From assembly GCA_965261915.1 (NCBI GenBank), contig CBDHDW010000013.1, positions 2,418,001 through 2,482,000 of the forward strand: a stretch of DNA of 64,000 nucleotides, written 5' to 3'. Positions within the stretch are counted from its first letter, which is position 1. Each line of letters begins with the position of its first letter. A program made the translations under genes and the position numbers. The notes beneath the pieces were generated by a model. That model made no database searches and was not told where the DNA came from. It saw only the letters and a list, made by a program, of their open reading frames with translations. The stretch comes from JAIBDK01 sp965261915. Lineage in GTDB: Bacteria; Pseudomonadota; Gammaproteobacteria; Arenicellales; Poriferihabitantaceae. Shown here piece by piece: positions 35,249 through 43,780 of the stretch.

Positions 35249-36838
35249 ATGAAAATAGGAACCCCAAAAGAAATAGCAACCAGTGAGCGACGTGTTGCCT
35301 GTACTCCGCAGGAAGTGACCGGTTTGCTCGCATTGGGATATGACGTGCTGATTGAAACGGATGCTGGATTAGAGGCCGGATTTACAGACGCAGACTTTCA
35401 GTCGAAAGGTGCGTTTATTGTGGACGATGCTGCGGGCCTTTGGCAGCAAGCGGATATCATCACGAAAATTCAGGCACCGGGACAAAGTGCTGAGGGTGAA
35501 TACGATGAAGTCAGTCTGGTCAGCGCAGGGAAAATTTTAGTAAGCCTTTTTGCGCCTGCGCAAAACCCGGCGATGATCGAGCGTATTAGTGATGCCGGCG
35601 GTACGGTAATTGCGATGGATGCCATTCCGAGAATTTCTCGGGCGCAAAAAATGGATGTGCTGTCATCCATGGCAAATGTGGCGGGCTATCGGGCTGTAAT
35701 CGAAGCCGGACAGCATTTTGGCCGATTCTTCACAGGACAGATTACCGCAGCGGGCAAAGTACCCCCGGCAAAAGTTTTGGTGATCGGCGCCGGTGTCGCG
35801 GGTCTCGGGGCTATTGGTACGGCGGTTAGTCTGGGTGCGATTGTACGAGCCTTTGACACGCGTCCTGAAGTCCGTGAGCAGGTCGAGAGTATGAATGCAG
35901 AATTTCTCGAAGTTGAAATCGAGGAAGATGGCGCAGGATCCGGCGGCTATGCGAAACAAATGAGCGCAGCCTTCATCGAAGCAGAGATGGCGTTGTTCAT
36001 GGAGCAGGCCAAAGAAGTCGACATCATCATCACGACGGCATTAATCCCCGGCAAACCAGCGCCTGAATTGATTACGAAAGACATGGTTAGGGCAATGAAA
36101 CCGGGTAGCGTGATTGTCGATATGGCCGCAGAGCAGGGTGGTAACTGTGAACTCACTGTGCCGGGCGACATCAATCTTGTGAATGGCGTGTCGGTCATAG
36201 GATACACGGATTACCCCAGTCGAATGTCGGCGCAATCCAGCCAGCTGTATGCGACCAATGTAAGACATTTGTTGACTGATTTAACGCCGGAAAAAGACGG
36301 TAATCTGGTTCTGGATTTTAACGATGAGGTGGTTCGCGGCAGCACTGTTGTGCATCAGGGTGAAGTGATGTGGCCGCCGCCTGCCATTGAGGTATCCGCT
36401 GCAGCAGCGAAAAAAGCGGATTCCGCGGCAGAAAGGTCGGTTAAAAAGACCGGGTCAGCCAGGGCTGAAAAGACAACATCCAAAACTTCAGGTGGCGCAG
36501 GCGCTACCATTGTCGGCGGAATTATTGCAACGACGCTTATTTTGGCGATGGGTGCCGTTGCACCTGCATCATTCATGCAGCATTTCACGGTTTTCGTTTT
36601 GGCGTGTTTTGTCGGCTGGCAAGTAATCTGGAATGTCACGCCTTCATTGCATACGCCTTTGATGAGCGTGACCAACGCCATTAGCGGAATCATTGTTATT
36701 GGCGCGTTAGTTCAGATTAATGCCCCGGATCAACTGGCCGTTGGATTGGCCGTTGCCGCAGTCGTGTTAGCGTCGATCAATATCGCCGGGGGATTTTTGG
36801 TAACCCAGCGCATGTTAAAAATGTTCAGAAGAGATTGA
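35249..36838 (+). CDS. pntA: NAD(P)+ transhydrogenase alpha subunit
   Basis: PntA (529 residues from ATG 35249, MKIGTPKEIATSERRVACTP) binds NAD(H) in the proton-pumping transhydrogenase. The dinucleotide motif is VLVIGAGVAGLGAIGTAVSL. The C-terminal part after an alanine/lysine-rich linker has several membrane helices (GGIIATTLILAMGAVAP and more), so it is the single-chain E. coli type. It is followed by pntB after 35 nt. The enzyme exchanges reducing power between NADH and NADPH, which links to DsrL-derived NAD(P)H. Confidence 0.95.
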   Translation: MKIGTPKEIATSERRVACTPQEVTGLLALGYDVLIETDAGLEAGFTDADFQSKGAFIVDDAAGLWQQADIITKIQAPGQSAEGEYDEVSLVSAGKILVSLFAPAQNPAMIERISDAGGTVIAMDAIPRISRAQKMDVLSSMANVAGYRAVIEAGQHFGRFFTGQITAAGKVPPAKVLVIGAGVAGLGAIGTAVSLGAIVRAFDTRPEVREQVESMNAEFLEVEIEEDGAGSGGYAKQMSAAFIEAEMALFMEQAKEVDIIITTALIPGKPAPELITKDMVRAMKPGSVIVDMAAEQGGNCELTVPGDINLVNGVSVIGYTDYPSRMSAQSSQLYATNVRHLLTDLTPEKDGNLVLDFNDEVVRGSTVVHQGEVMWPPPAIEVSAAAAKKADSAAERSVKKTGSARAEKTTSKTSGGAGATIVGGIIATTLILAMGAVAPASFMQHFTVFVLACFVGWQVIWNVTPSLHTPLMSVTNAISGIIVIGALVQINAPDQLAVGLAVAAVVLASINIAGGFLVTQRMLKMFRRD

Positions 36839-36873
36839 AAGATGAAAACCTGTTTCAGTTTGGGTAGCTCATA

Positions 36874-38286
36874 ATGCAGTCTTTTTTGTCTTCTGGCGTG
36901 GTGTCAGCGGCCTATATTGTTGCCGGTATCCTGTTTATCCTGAGCCTGAGCGGGCTTAGTCACCAGGAATCTGCACGCAAGGGGAATGTGCTTGGAATCG
37001 TCGGTATGGCCATCGCTATTTTGGCCACTTTATTTAGCGATAACCTCTCAAATCCGGCTTTAATTATCATTCCCATGCTGGTGGGTGGTGCAATTGGCGC
37101 TTATCGAGCGTATCGCGTTCAAATGACACAGATGCCAGAACTCGTTGCGTTGCTGCACAGTTTTGTCGGGCTGGCTGCGGTACTTGTTGGGTTTTCAACC
37201 TATGTCGGCAGTGAAGGAATCTTTCATGGCGTAGAAAAAATCATACACGAAATAGAGATTTATCTTGGCGTGTTGATTGGCGCGGTGACCTTTACCGGTT
37301 CGGTGGTTGCATACGGAAAGCTGAAAGGTATTGTTGGCAGCAAACCATTAATTCTGCCTGCACGACAGCTGCTAAATCTTGCGGGTCTGTTGGCGTGTAT
37401 CTGGTTTGGACGTGAGTTTATCCAGGCTGACTCCATTGATGCCGGGATGGTTGCGCTCCTGATTATGACGGTTATTGCATTTTTATTCGGCATTCATATG
37501 GTCATGGCGATTGGTGGTGCGGATATGCCCGTGGTTGTTTCGATGTTGAATAGTTACTCGGGATGGGCTGCTGCTGCCACTGGATTCATGCTATCCAATG
37601 ATTTGTTAATTGTAACGGGCGCACTGGTGGGTTCGAGCGGCGCAATTTTAAGTTACATTATGTGCCGGGCGATGAATCGAAAATTCGTGTCGGTGATTAT
37701 GGGTGGTTTTGGCGAGGGGGCAAGCACTTCTTCGTCCACTGCACCTCAGGATCAGGGTGAGGCGGTTTCAATCAGTGCAGAGCAAACTGCAGAATTACTG
37801 GGTGGTGCGAAGTCCGTTATTATTGTGCCCGGTTACGGTATGGCGGTTGCCCATGCACAGCACCCTGTTTTCGAGCTTACCAAGCTATTGAGAGCGGCAG
37901 GAGCGACTGTTCGTTTTGCGATTCATCCGGTGGCGGGAAGGATGCCGGGCCACATGAATGTTCTCCTTGCGGAAGCGAGGGTGCCTTATGATATCGTCAT
38001 GGAGATGGATGAAATTCAGGATGATCTTGCCGATACAGATGTCGTCATTGTTATTGGCGCCAACGATATTGTGAACCCTTCCGCAATAGATGATCCGGGC
38101 AGCCCCATTGCCGGAATGCCGGTTATCGAAGTCTGGAATGCAAAGGACGTAATTGTATTAAAGCGCAGCATGGCAAGCGGCTATGCTGGTGTCGAAAACC
38201 CATTGTTCTTTAAGCCGAATACGCGGATGCTGTTTGGCGATGCGAAGCAAAGTATTGATCAGCTCGTTGCCAATGTGAATCAATAA
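36874..38286 (+). CDS. pntB: NAD(P)+ transhydrogenase beta subunit
   Basis: PntB (470 residues) is the membrane and NADP(H)-binding subunit. About nine hydrophobic helices fill the first 270 residues. The C-terminal NADP-binding domain has IIVPGYGMAVAHAQHPVFEL and VIVIGANDIVNPSA, both typical. It forms an operon with pntA. Confidence 0.95.
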   Translation: MQSFLSSGVVSAAYIVAGILFILSLSGLSHQESARKGNVLGIVGMAIAILATLFSDNLSNPALIIIPMLVGGAIGAYRAYRVQMTQMPELVALLHSFVGLAAVLVGFSTYVGSEGIFHGVEKIIHEIEIYLGVLIGAVTFTGSVVAYGKLKGIVGSKPLILPARQLLNLAGLLACIWFGREFIQADSIDAGMVALLIMTVIAFLFGIHMVMAIGGADMPVVVSMLNSYSGWAAAATGFMLSNDLLIVTGALVGSSGAILSYIMCRAMNRKFVSVIMGGFGEGASTSSSTAPQDQGEAVSISAEQTAELLGGAKSVIIVPGYGMAVAHAQHPVFELTKLLRAAGATVRFAIHPVAGRMPGHMNVLLAEARVPYDIVMEMDEIQDDLADTDVVIVIGANDIVNPSAIDDPGSPIAGMPVIEVWNAKDVIVLKRSMASGYAGVENPLFFKPNTRMLFGDAKQSIDQLVANVNQ

Positions 38287-38492
38287 TCGATTCGGCATCA
38301 CCGGCTATCGATCTGGTATAGCTAAAATTTATTGTTGAAATTGCCTTATTGCCTTGATTATAAAGAGCGAAATAGAATACGATCCTCCGTATTCTCGCCA
38401 ACTAAAGCAATAGAATCTCTGATATTTCCTTGGAATAGGAAATTATTCTATAAATTTAGATGTTTATAGTAATTCATTTATGTATTAGCCCA

Positions 38493-39977
38493 ATGACAAA
38501 AAACGGTTCACAAGATTCACACAAAATGATCGACAAGCTGCGTAGCAGCACCACTGGTATTGATGTTGAGTATGCACTTGCCTCCGGGGAAACCAGCCGC
38601 CGAATTTATCTCGACAGTACTGCCAGTACCTTGCAGCTGGGTGTTGTAAAAGACGTAATGGAAAAATATTTGCCGTACTATGCCAACACGCATACCACAG
38701 TGCATTTCAATGCGCAGCTTTCCACCCGTGAATTCGACTGGGCACACAATATGTGCATTGATTTTGTTGATGCGGATTCTGAAGAATATGGCTGTTTCTT
38801 CGTTGGCAGCGGCGCAACCGGTGGGCTGAACCGTATCGCACGAACGTTAAGCAAAAAGCGCCCAGAGCGAGATGTGGTCATTACATCGATCATGGAACAC
38901 CACTCCAATGATTTGCCGCATCGAAAAAATTTCAAGAAAGTTGTGCATATCCCGGTTGTGATGACTGAGAAGGGTATGGGCGCGATAGACATGAAAGCAA
39001 TGGAAGCTGCGCTTGAGAAATATGGTGAGCGCGTGAACTATGTGTCGGTAACCGGTGTATCCAACGTAACCGGTATCGTTAATCCAATCTACGACATTGC
39101 GGAGTTAGCGCATAAGCAAGGTGCATTGATGATTGTTGATGCTGCTCAAATGGCTGCACATGTTCCAATCCAGATGAGCGGACATGACAACCCTGCTCGG
39201 AACCTTGATATGGTGGCAATGTCTGGGCACAAAATTTACACGCCTTCTTCACCAGGTGTGGTTATCACGCGAAAAGAATTGTTTAGTGGTATTGAACCTG
39301 ATGAAGTCGGTGGCGGTATGGTGGATGATGTTTATACTGAGCACTATTTATCTACGGATAACTTCCCGGATCGTGAAGAGGCCGGTACACCCAATATCGC
39401 TGGTGCAATTGCATTGGCTACGGTTTTGTACACGCTCAAAACGATCGGAATGGATGTGATCAATGAAGAAGAAACAGAAATTGTGTCCTATGCTGTGAAG
39501 CAACTCAACGAAGTCGAAGATGTGGTTGTTTACGGCCATAAGGATCCTGATAGCTGCCAACGAGCCGGTGCCGTATCAATCAACGTCAGAGACATGCATC
39601 ATTCTCTAACCGCGGCAATACTCAATGATTATTTCAATATTGCCGTTCGTAACGCCTGTTTCTGTGCCCATCCGTATGTAAGGGAAATGATTTCAGACGA
39701 TCTGGGTGAACAGATGGAAGGGTTGACTAACGAAGAACTGGAAGTATTGGCAGATTTACACCGTGGAATGGTTAGAGCCAGTTTCGGAATTTACAACACC
39801 AAATCCGATGTCGATGCGCTGGTGTACGCAATGTCGGAAATTGCTTCCAATAAGGCGTTTTACAAATCGCAGTATCATGAAGGTAGTGGTGATAGTTATT
39901 TTCACAATTCCTTCAAGTTCAACAGTGAGCCGTTGTTTTCGGCGCAAACTGCAGTGGATAACTGGCTGGCGAGCTAA
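38493..39977 (+). CDS. Class V aminotransferase (cysteine desulfurase-like)
   Basis: About 494 residues from ATG 38493 (38460 and 38526 are alternatives; no clear ribosome-binding site decides). It is a PLP enzyme of the SufS/CsdA group: YLDSTASTLQLG near the start, EHHSNDLPHR, VDAAQMAAH, the PLP lysine in MSGHKIYTPSSPGV, and a cysteine in RNACFCAHPY where desulfurases carry the catalytic Cys. It is longer than SufS (about 406) with a C-terminal tail. It could release sulfur from cysteine or act on another substrate; the role beside the sulfur genes is inference. Confidence 0.82.
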   Translation: MTKNGSQDSHKMIDKLRSSTTGIDVEYALASGETSRRIYLDSTASTLQLGVVKDVMEKYLPYYANTHTTVHFNAQLSTREFDWAHNMCIDFVDADSEEYGCFFVGSGATGGLNRIARTLSKKRPERDVVITSIMEHHSNDLPHRKNFKKVVHIPVVMTEKGMGAIDMKAMEAALEKYGERVNYVSVTGVSNVTGIVNPIYDIAELAHKQGALMIVDAAQMAAHVPIQMSGHDNPARNLDMVAMSGHKIYTPSSPGVVITRKELFSGIEPDEVGGGMVDDVYTEHYLSTDNFPDREEAGTPNIAGAIALATVLYTLKTIGMDVINEEETEIVSYAVKQLNEVEDVVVYGHKDPDSCQRAGAVSINVRDMHHSLTAAILNDYFNIAVRNACFCAHPYVREMISDDLGEQMEGLTNEELEVLADLHRGMVRASFGIYNTKSDVDALVYAMSEIASNKAFYKSQYHEGSGDSYFHNSFKFNSEPLFSAQTAVDNWLAS

Positions 39978-40001
39978 ATTAGCATAACCAGCCGGTTGTG
40001 C

Positions 40002-40034
40002 AAAAAAGGCTGAACAGGGTTTCAGCCTTTTCCT
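40002..40034 (+). terminator. Terminator after the aminotransferase gene
   Basis: AAAGGCTGAA (40005-40014) pairs with TTCAGCCTTT (40021-40030) and ends in a T run. The left end of IS1634 copy 2 begins at its last T residue. Confidence 0.85.
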
Positions 40035-41958
40035 GACTTCGACGGTCCACCCCACGCAGATCGCCTACAGCCCAGTCAATACGGGGGTCTTCTGTTGAGA
40101 TCGATTTGTAGTGCCTATCTAAATATTTGTGTTGACTTCGGTGATGGCATGGTGTAAGCTCACCCCATGTTTGTTCGCGTTAAATCTACACCCAATAGCC
40201 CAAGACAATCGGTTCAGATTGTTTCATCCGTGCGCGTCGGCGATAAGGTCAAGCAAAAGATTGTCCGTTATATCGGCATTGCCATGGATGACGATGAGTT
40301 AGTGCGATTGAAAGCGCTGGCCGAAGTCGTCAAGGCGAAGATTGAAGCCCAACACCAGCCCGGTTTGTTTCCGCCTGAGGCGGTCGCCAAACAAGTTATT
40401 GAAGCGAAAGCAGCCCAAGCGTCTAAAGCCACCTTGAATGTTGACCTGAGGCAGATGGTGGAAGAACAACGGGTGGTGCTGGGCATCCATGAGGTGTATG
40501 GCGCGGTCTATCGCCAGTTATCGTTCGATACCCTGTTGCCACAGAAGCGGTATCGTGCTTCCCATGAAGCACTGTTTCATTGTGTGATGGCACGCATTGC
40601 CAACCCTAAAAGTAAGCGTGGCAGTGTGCAGCAGCTTGAGCAGGACTTTGGCGTTTCTTTGTCCTTAGAGAAAGTTTATCGGATGATGGATCAGCTGGAC
40701 GATAACACCATCAGTCGGCTACAAGCGATGACCTGTGAAGGCACGCGATCCTTGTTACCTGGTGCGTTGGATGTGTTGTTTTTTGACTGTACGACACTGT
40801 ATTTTGAGTCTTTCAAGGAAGATGAGTTAAAACAAAATGGCTACAGCAAGGATTGTAAATTCAATCAGCCCCAAGCCAGTCAGACACAGGTATTGCTGGC
40901 TTTGCTGGTCACCCATGAAGGCCTGCCGGTCGGCTACGAAGTGTTCCCTGGTGCTACTTTCGAGGGTCATAGCCTAATCAGCGTTTTGCAGACGATGCAG
41001 GCGCGCTATGATGTCCGGAAAATGATCTTTGTCGCTGATAGGGGCATGTTGAATGAAGACAATCTAAGCGCCCTAGATGAGGCGGGCGCTTATTACATTG
41101 TCGGGGCGAAACTAAAACAATTGCCCGCTGCATTACAAACCAAAGTATTGGATAAATCAGCTTATCAGGCAGATGGCAAAGGCGGGTCAAGCGCAGCCGA
41201 GCTGACGCACAAGAAGAGACGGCTCATTGTCTCGCATTGTCCAAAGCGTGCGGATAAAGATCAACATGACCGACAAAAGGCAGTCGACCGGCTCATCAAG
41301 AAAATCGGTAAAAGCCAGAATCCCAAGGACTTATTAAATAACTACGGCTATAAAAAGTTTCTGATTATCTTTTTGTTTATCTTTCTGATTATCAAAGGAA
41401 AGACTAGCCTGAGTATCAACCAGGATAAAATTGATGCCGAAAGCCGCTGGGACGGCTTGCATGGGGTGATTACCAATTTGCCCGATACGCCGCACCAAGA
41501 AGTGTTATCACACTATCGCGGCTTATGGCAGGTTGAAGAAAGTTTCCGCATCACTAAGCACGACTTGAAAGTACGCCCCATCTATCACTGGACACCCTCA
41601 AGAGTGCGTGCCCACATTGCCATTTCGTTCATGGCTTTTGCCTGCATCAGACAGATAATGTATCGAATCAAGCTACAACACAAGGCCTTATCCCCTGCTG
41701 TTATCCGTAATGCCTTGATTCATGTGCAACACAGCGTGTTCAAACACAAGCGCACCAAACAGCGTTATGTCATGCCTTCTCAAATCAATCCAGAGGCAAA
41801 AAAAATCTATGCTGTGATGGGATTAAAAGCGACCACCACAGCTTACCCACTGTACTAATTGACATAATTCTTCAATATCTGGGCATTTGTAGTGCCTAGA
41901 TATTTTTGTGTTTCTTTATAAATCAATGACTTATGAGGGTTGACCGTCGAAGTCAGGA
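40031..41958 (+). mobile_element. IS1634-type insertion sequence, copy 2
   Basis: A 1928-bp element with the same inverted repeats as copy 1 and the same orientation. The extra 39 bp equal 13 extra codons in its transposase. The subterminal 13-mer TTTGTAGTGCCTA is present at 40105-40117 and 41886-41898. It is inserted at the T run of a terminator, close to the dnaN origin region. No target duplication is visible. Confidence 0.92.
40167..41858 (+). CDS. IS1634-family transposase (copy 2)
   Basis: A 563-residue transposase, nearly the same as copy 1. It has five extra residues (ASQTQ region) after NQPQ and eight extra residues (IFLFIFLI) made by a partial duplication of TTTCTGATTATC near 41360-41395. 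The hydrophobic insertion could harm activity. The final 500 or so bp are identical to copy 1 while the first part differs at many sites. Confidence 0.92.
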   Translation: MFVRVKSTPNSPRQSVQIVSSVRVGDKVKQKIVRYIGIAMDDDELVRLKALAEVVKAKIEAQHQPGLFPPEAVAKQVIEAKAAQASKATLNVDLRQMVEEQRVVLGIHEVYGAVYRQLSFDTLLPQKRYRASHEALFHCVMARIANPKSKRGSVQQLEQDFGVSLSLEKVYRMMDQLDDNTISRLQAMTCEGTRSLLPGALDVLFFDCTTLYFESFKEDELKQNGYSKDCKFNQPQASQTQVLLALLVTHEGLPVGYEVFPGATFEGHSLISVLQTMQARYDVRKMIFVADRGMLNEDNLSALDEAGAYYIVGAKLKQLPAALQTKVLDKSAYQADGKGGSSAAELTHKKRRLIVSHCPKRADKDQHDRQKAVDRLIKKIGKSQNPKDLLNNYGYKKFLIIFLFIFLIIKGKTSLSINQDKIDAESRWDGLHGVITNLPDTPHQEVLSHYRGLWQVEESFRITKHDLKVRPIYHWTPSRVRAHIAISFMAFACIRQIMYRIKLQHKALSPAVIRNALIHVQHSVFKHKRTKQRYVMPSQINPEAKKIYAVMGLKATTTAYPLY

Positions 41959-42240
41959 AGATAATATGATGCTCTGCGGGATGCCATACCGGGCCTCGGT
42001 CGTGTATATCTAAAGGACTGCGATTGTTAATAATTCTGTATACAAATTGTTAGCAAAACGCGTTTTTCTGTTTATAACTACGTGCAAAAGAATTACCCAC
42101 AAATTAGTAAATCGTTTTACAATACTTTCCCCTGTTTTTTTCCACAAAACAGAAATCGATAAGTGATTGAAATTACATTGTTATATAGGGTTATCCACAA
42201 ACCCACAGGATACTACAACAGTTACTACTAAACCTTTTAT
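41959..42240. other. AT-rich region with DnaA boxes before dnaN (candidate origin)
   Basis: A perfect DnaA box TTATCCACA lies at 42191-42199. Near-matches TTACCCACA (42093-42101) and TTTTCCACA (42138-42146) are close. The stretch is AT-rich. In many gammaproteobacteria the origin lies next to dnaA-dnaN, so this may be part of oriC. No dnaA gene is upstream; the IS1634 copy 2 is there instead. Three boxes in 110 bp is supportive but not proof. Confidence 0.5.
42191..42199 (+). promoter_or_regulatory. DnaA box
   Basis: TTATCCACA, a consensus DnaA binding site, 42 bp before dnaN. It may act in origin function or in regulating dnaN. Confidence 0.65.
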
Positions 42241-43344
42241 ATGAATATTAAAATAGATAGAGCACAAATACTTCCAGCACTTAATTTAGTCAGTAGCGTT
42301 GTTGAAAAGCGACAAACGTTACCAATACTGGCAAACCTGTATTTTGATCATCAGGATGGAAAATTGCATATGGTCGGGACTGATTTGGAAGTAGAGATTT
42401 CAGAAACCATAGATGGAGCAACGGGGGAGAACGGTTCATTTACGGTATCTTCTCGCAAATTCCTCGATATTACGCGTATGTTACCGGAAAATGCGTCTAT
42501 TTCCCTAAAGGGTGACGGCGATAATCTAATCGTTACTTCAGGAAGAAGCCGATATACATTAAAGACTCTGGAAGCGTCAGGGTTTCCCCGCATACAAGCT
42601 GATAATTGGGAAGAACGTTTTAAAATAAATCAGTTAGATCTTAAATCCTTGTTGGATAAAACCGCTTTTGCGATGGCGGTTCAGGATGTTCGCTATTATC
42701 TCAACGGTGTATTGTTAGAATTAGAGAAAGATACGCTCAGAGCAATTGCAACCGACGGCCATCGTTTGGCACAGACAGATGTCAATATAACGTTGGATAT
42801 TAATTCACCCCGTCAATTAATCGTACCGAGAAAGGCAGTAACCGAAATCAATCGGTTTCTCGATGGAGACAACGAAACGGAACTGACAATCGAGATCAGC
42901 AAAAACCATCTCAAGCTGACCAAAAATGATACCGTTTTGATTACTAAACTAATAGACGGCAAATTCCCGGAATTCAAAAGCATTCTTGAAACGCAACTCG
43001 ATATACAAATTACATTAAATCGTGCTGAGTTTATCGAAACCATGAACAGGGCAGCAGTCTTAACAACGGATCGCTTTAATGGCGTCAAGCTCACTCTGGA
43101 GCCCGGCCTGATGCGAATTACCGCAAATAACCCGGAACAGGAAGAAGCGCTGGAAGAGTTGGAAGTTGAATATAGCGGGGAATCGATTGAGACTGGGTAT
43201 AATATCAGTTATTTAATTGAAGCCGCTAGAGTAGTTAGTACTGAGAATATTCAAATTAATCTACAGGGCAGTGACGGTATCTGTATTATTAAACAACCAG
43301 AAGACGCAAGATCAACATGGTTAGTAATGCCGATGCGAATTTAG
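42241..43344 (+). CDS. dnaN: DNA polymerase III beta clamp
   Basis: DnaN (367 residues) is the sliding clamp that holds DNA polymerase III on the template. The start MNIKIDRAQILPALNLVSSV, the middle DGHRLAQTDV and the end WLVMPMRI are family hallmarks. Normal length. It stands right after the DnaA-box region, but without dnaA before it or recF after it. Confidence 0.97.
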   Translation: MNIKIDRAQILPALNLVSSVVEKRQTLPILANLYFDHQDGKLHMVGTDLEVEISETIDGATGENGSFTVSSRKFLDITRMLPENASISLKGDGDNLIVTSGRSRYTLKTLEASGFPRIQADNWEERFKINQLDLKSLLDKTAFAMAVQDVRYYLNGVLLELEKDTLRAIATDGHRLAQTDVNITLDINSPRQLIVPRKAVTEINRFLDGDNETELTIEISKNHLKLTKNDTVLITKLIDGKFPEFKSILETQLDIQITLNRAEFIETMNRAAVLTTDRFNGVKLTLEPGLMRITANNPEQEEALEELEVEYSGESIETGYNISYLIEAARVVSTENIQINLQGSDGICIIKQPEDARSTWLVMPMRI

Positions 43345-43408
43345 CGCGTTCAATATAGTTAGAAAAGCCGGTTTTTTTGTTTTGGGACCACGCTACGGAG
43401 AAATAAAC

Positions 43409-43424
43409 TGTTTCACGTGAAACA
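43409..43424. promoter_or_regulatory. parS site 1
   Basis: TGTTTCACGTGAAACA is a perfect match to the conserved bacterial parS palindrome bound by ParB. ParB and ParA are encoded at 53967-55707. Confidence 0.92.
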
Positions 43425-43504
43425 AATTTAGATAGTCCAGATACGGAAAGTTTTATTTTACGGTAATATCAAATTTTGCAAGCAGGATAAAGAAAATCAC
43501 AAAA

Positions 43505-43520
43505 CGTTTCACGTGAAACA
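43505..43520. promoter_or_regulatory. parS site 2
   Basis: CGTTTCACGTGAAACA differs from the consensus parS by one outer base. It lies 96 bp from site 1 in the same intergenic region. Confidence 0.9.
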
Positions 43521-43780
43521 TCTCACCGTAAAGAAATTTCCCACCCCCAAAGGGGAAGAGGAAGACGTCATTACGTATCCCCAGGGGATGTATAGGAGGA
43601 TCAGATACACTACAAAACCGACGGCAAGTTTAAGTTCAAAATTGATATCCTGTCAGTTCGTTTCTGCAGTTGTAACTAATTGATAAACAGATAGAAAATT
43701 TAGGGTCCCGTGGCATAAAACCCGCGGTCTATAGCCTGAATGTGCTAAAATTGGATTAGGCAAATAAATGGATATCTGGA

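Larger units (their letters stand above)
43345..43780. other. dnaN-gyrB intergenic region with parS sites, no recF
   Basis: 436 bp without a coding sequence that I can support. It holds two parS-like palindromes and AT-rich parts upstream of gyrB. The recF gene normally found between dnaN and gyrB is absent, with no recognisable remnant. Confidence 0.7.

Noticed and set aside
25414..41958. Composite transposon made of the two IS1634 copies
   Set aside because: The copies have the same orientation, but there is no matching target duplication at the outer ends, and the 27.3-40 kb genes include housekeeping-type pntAB and cysG. Independent insertions explain the data better.
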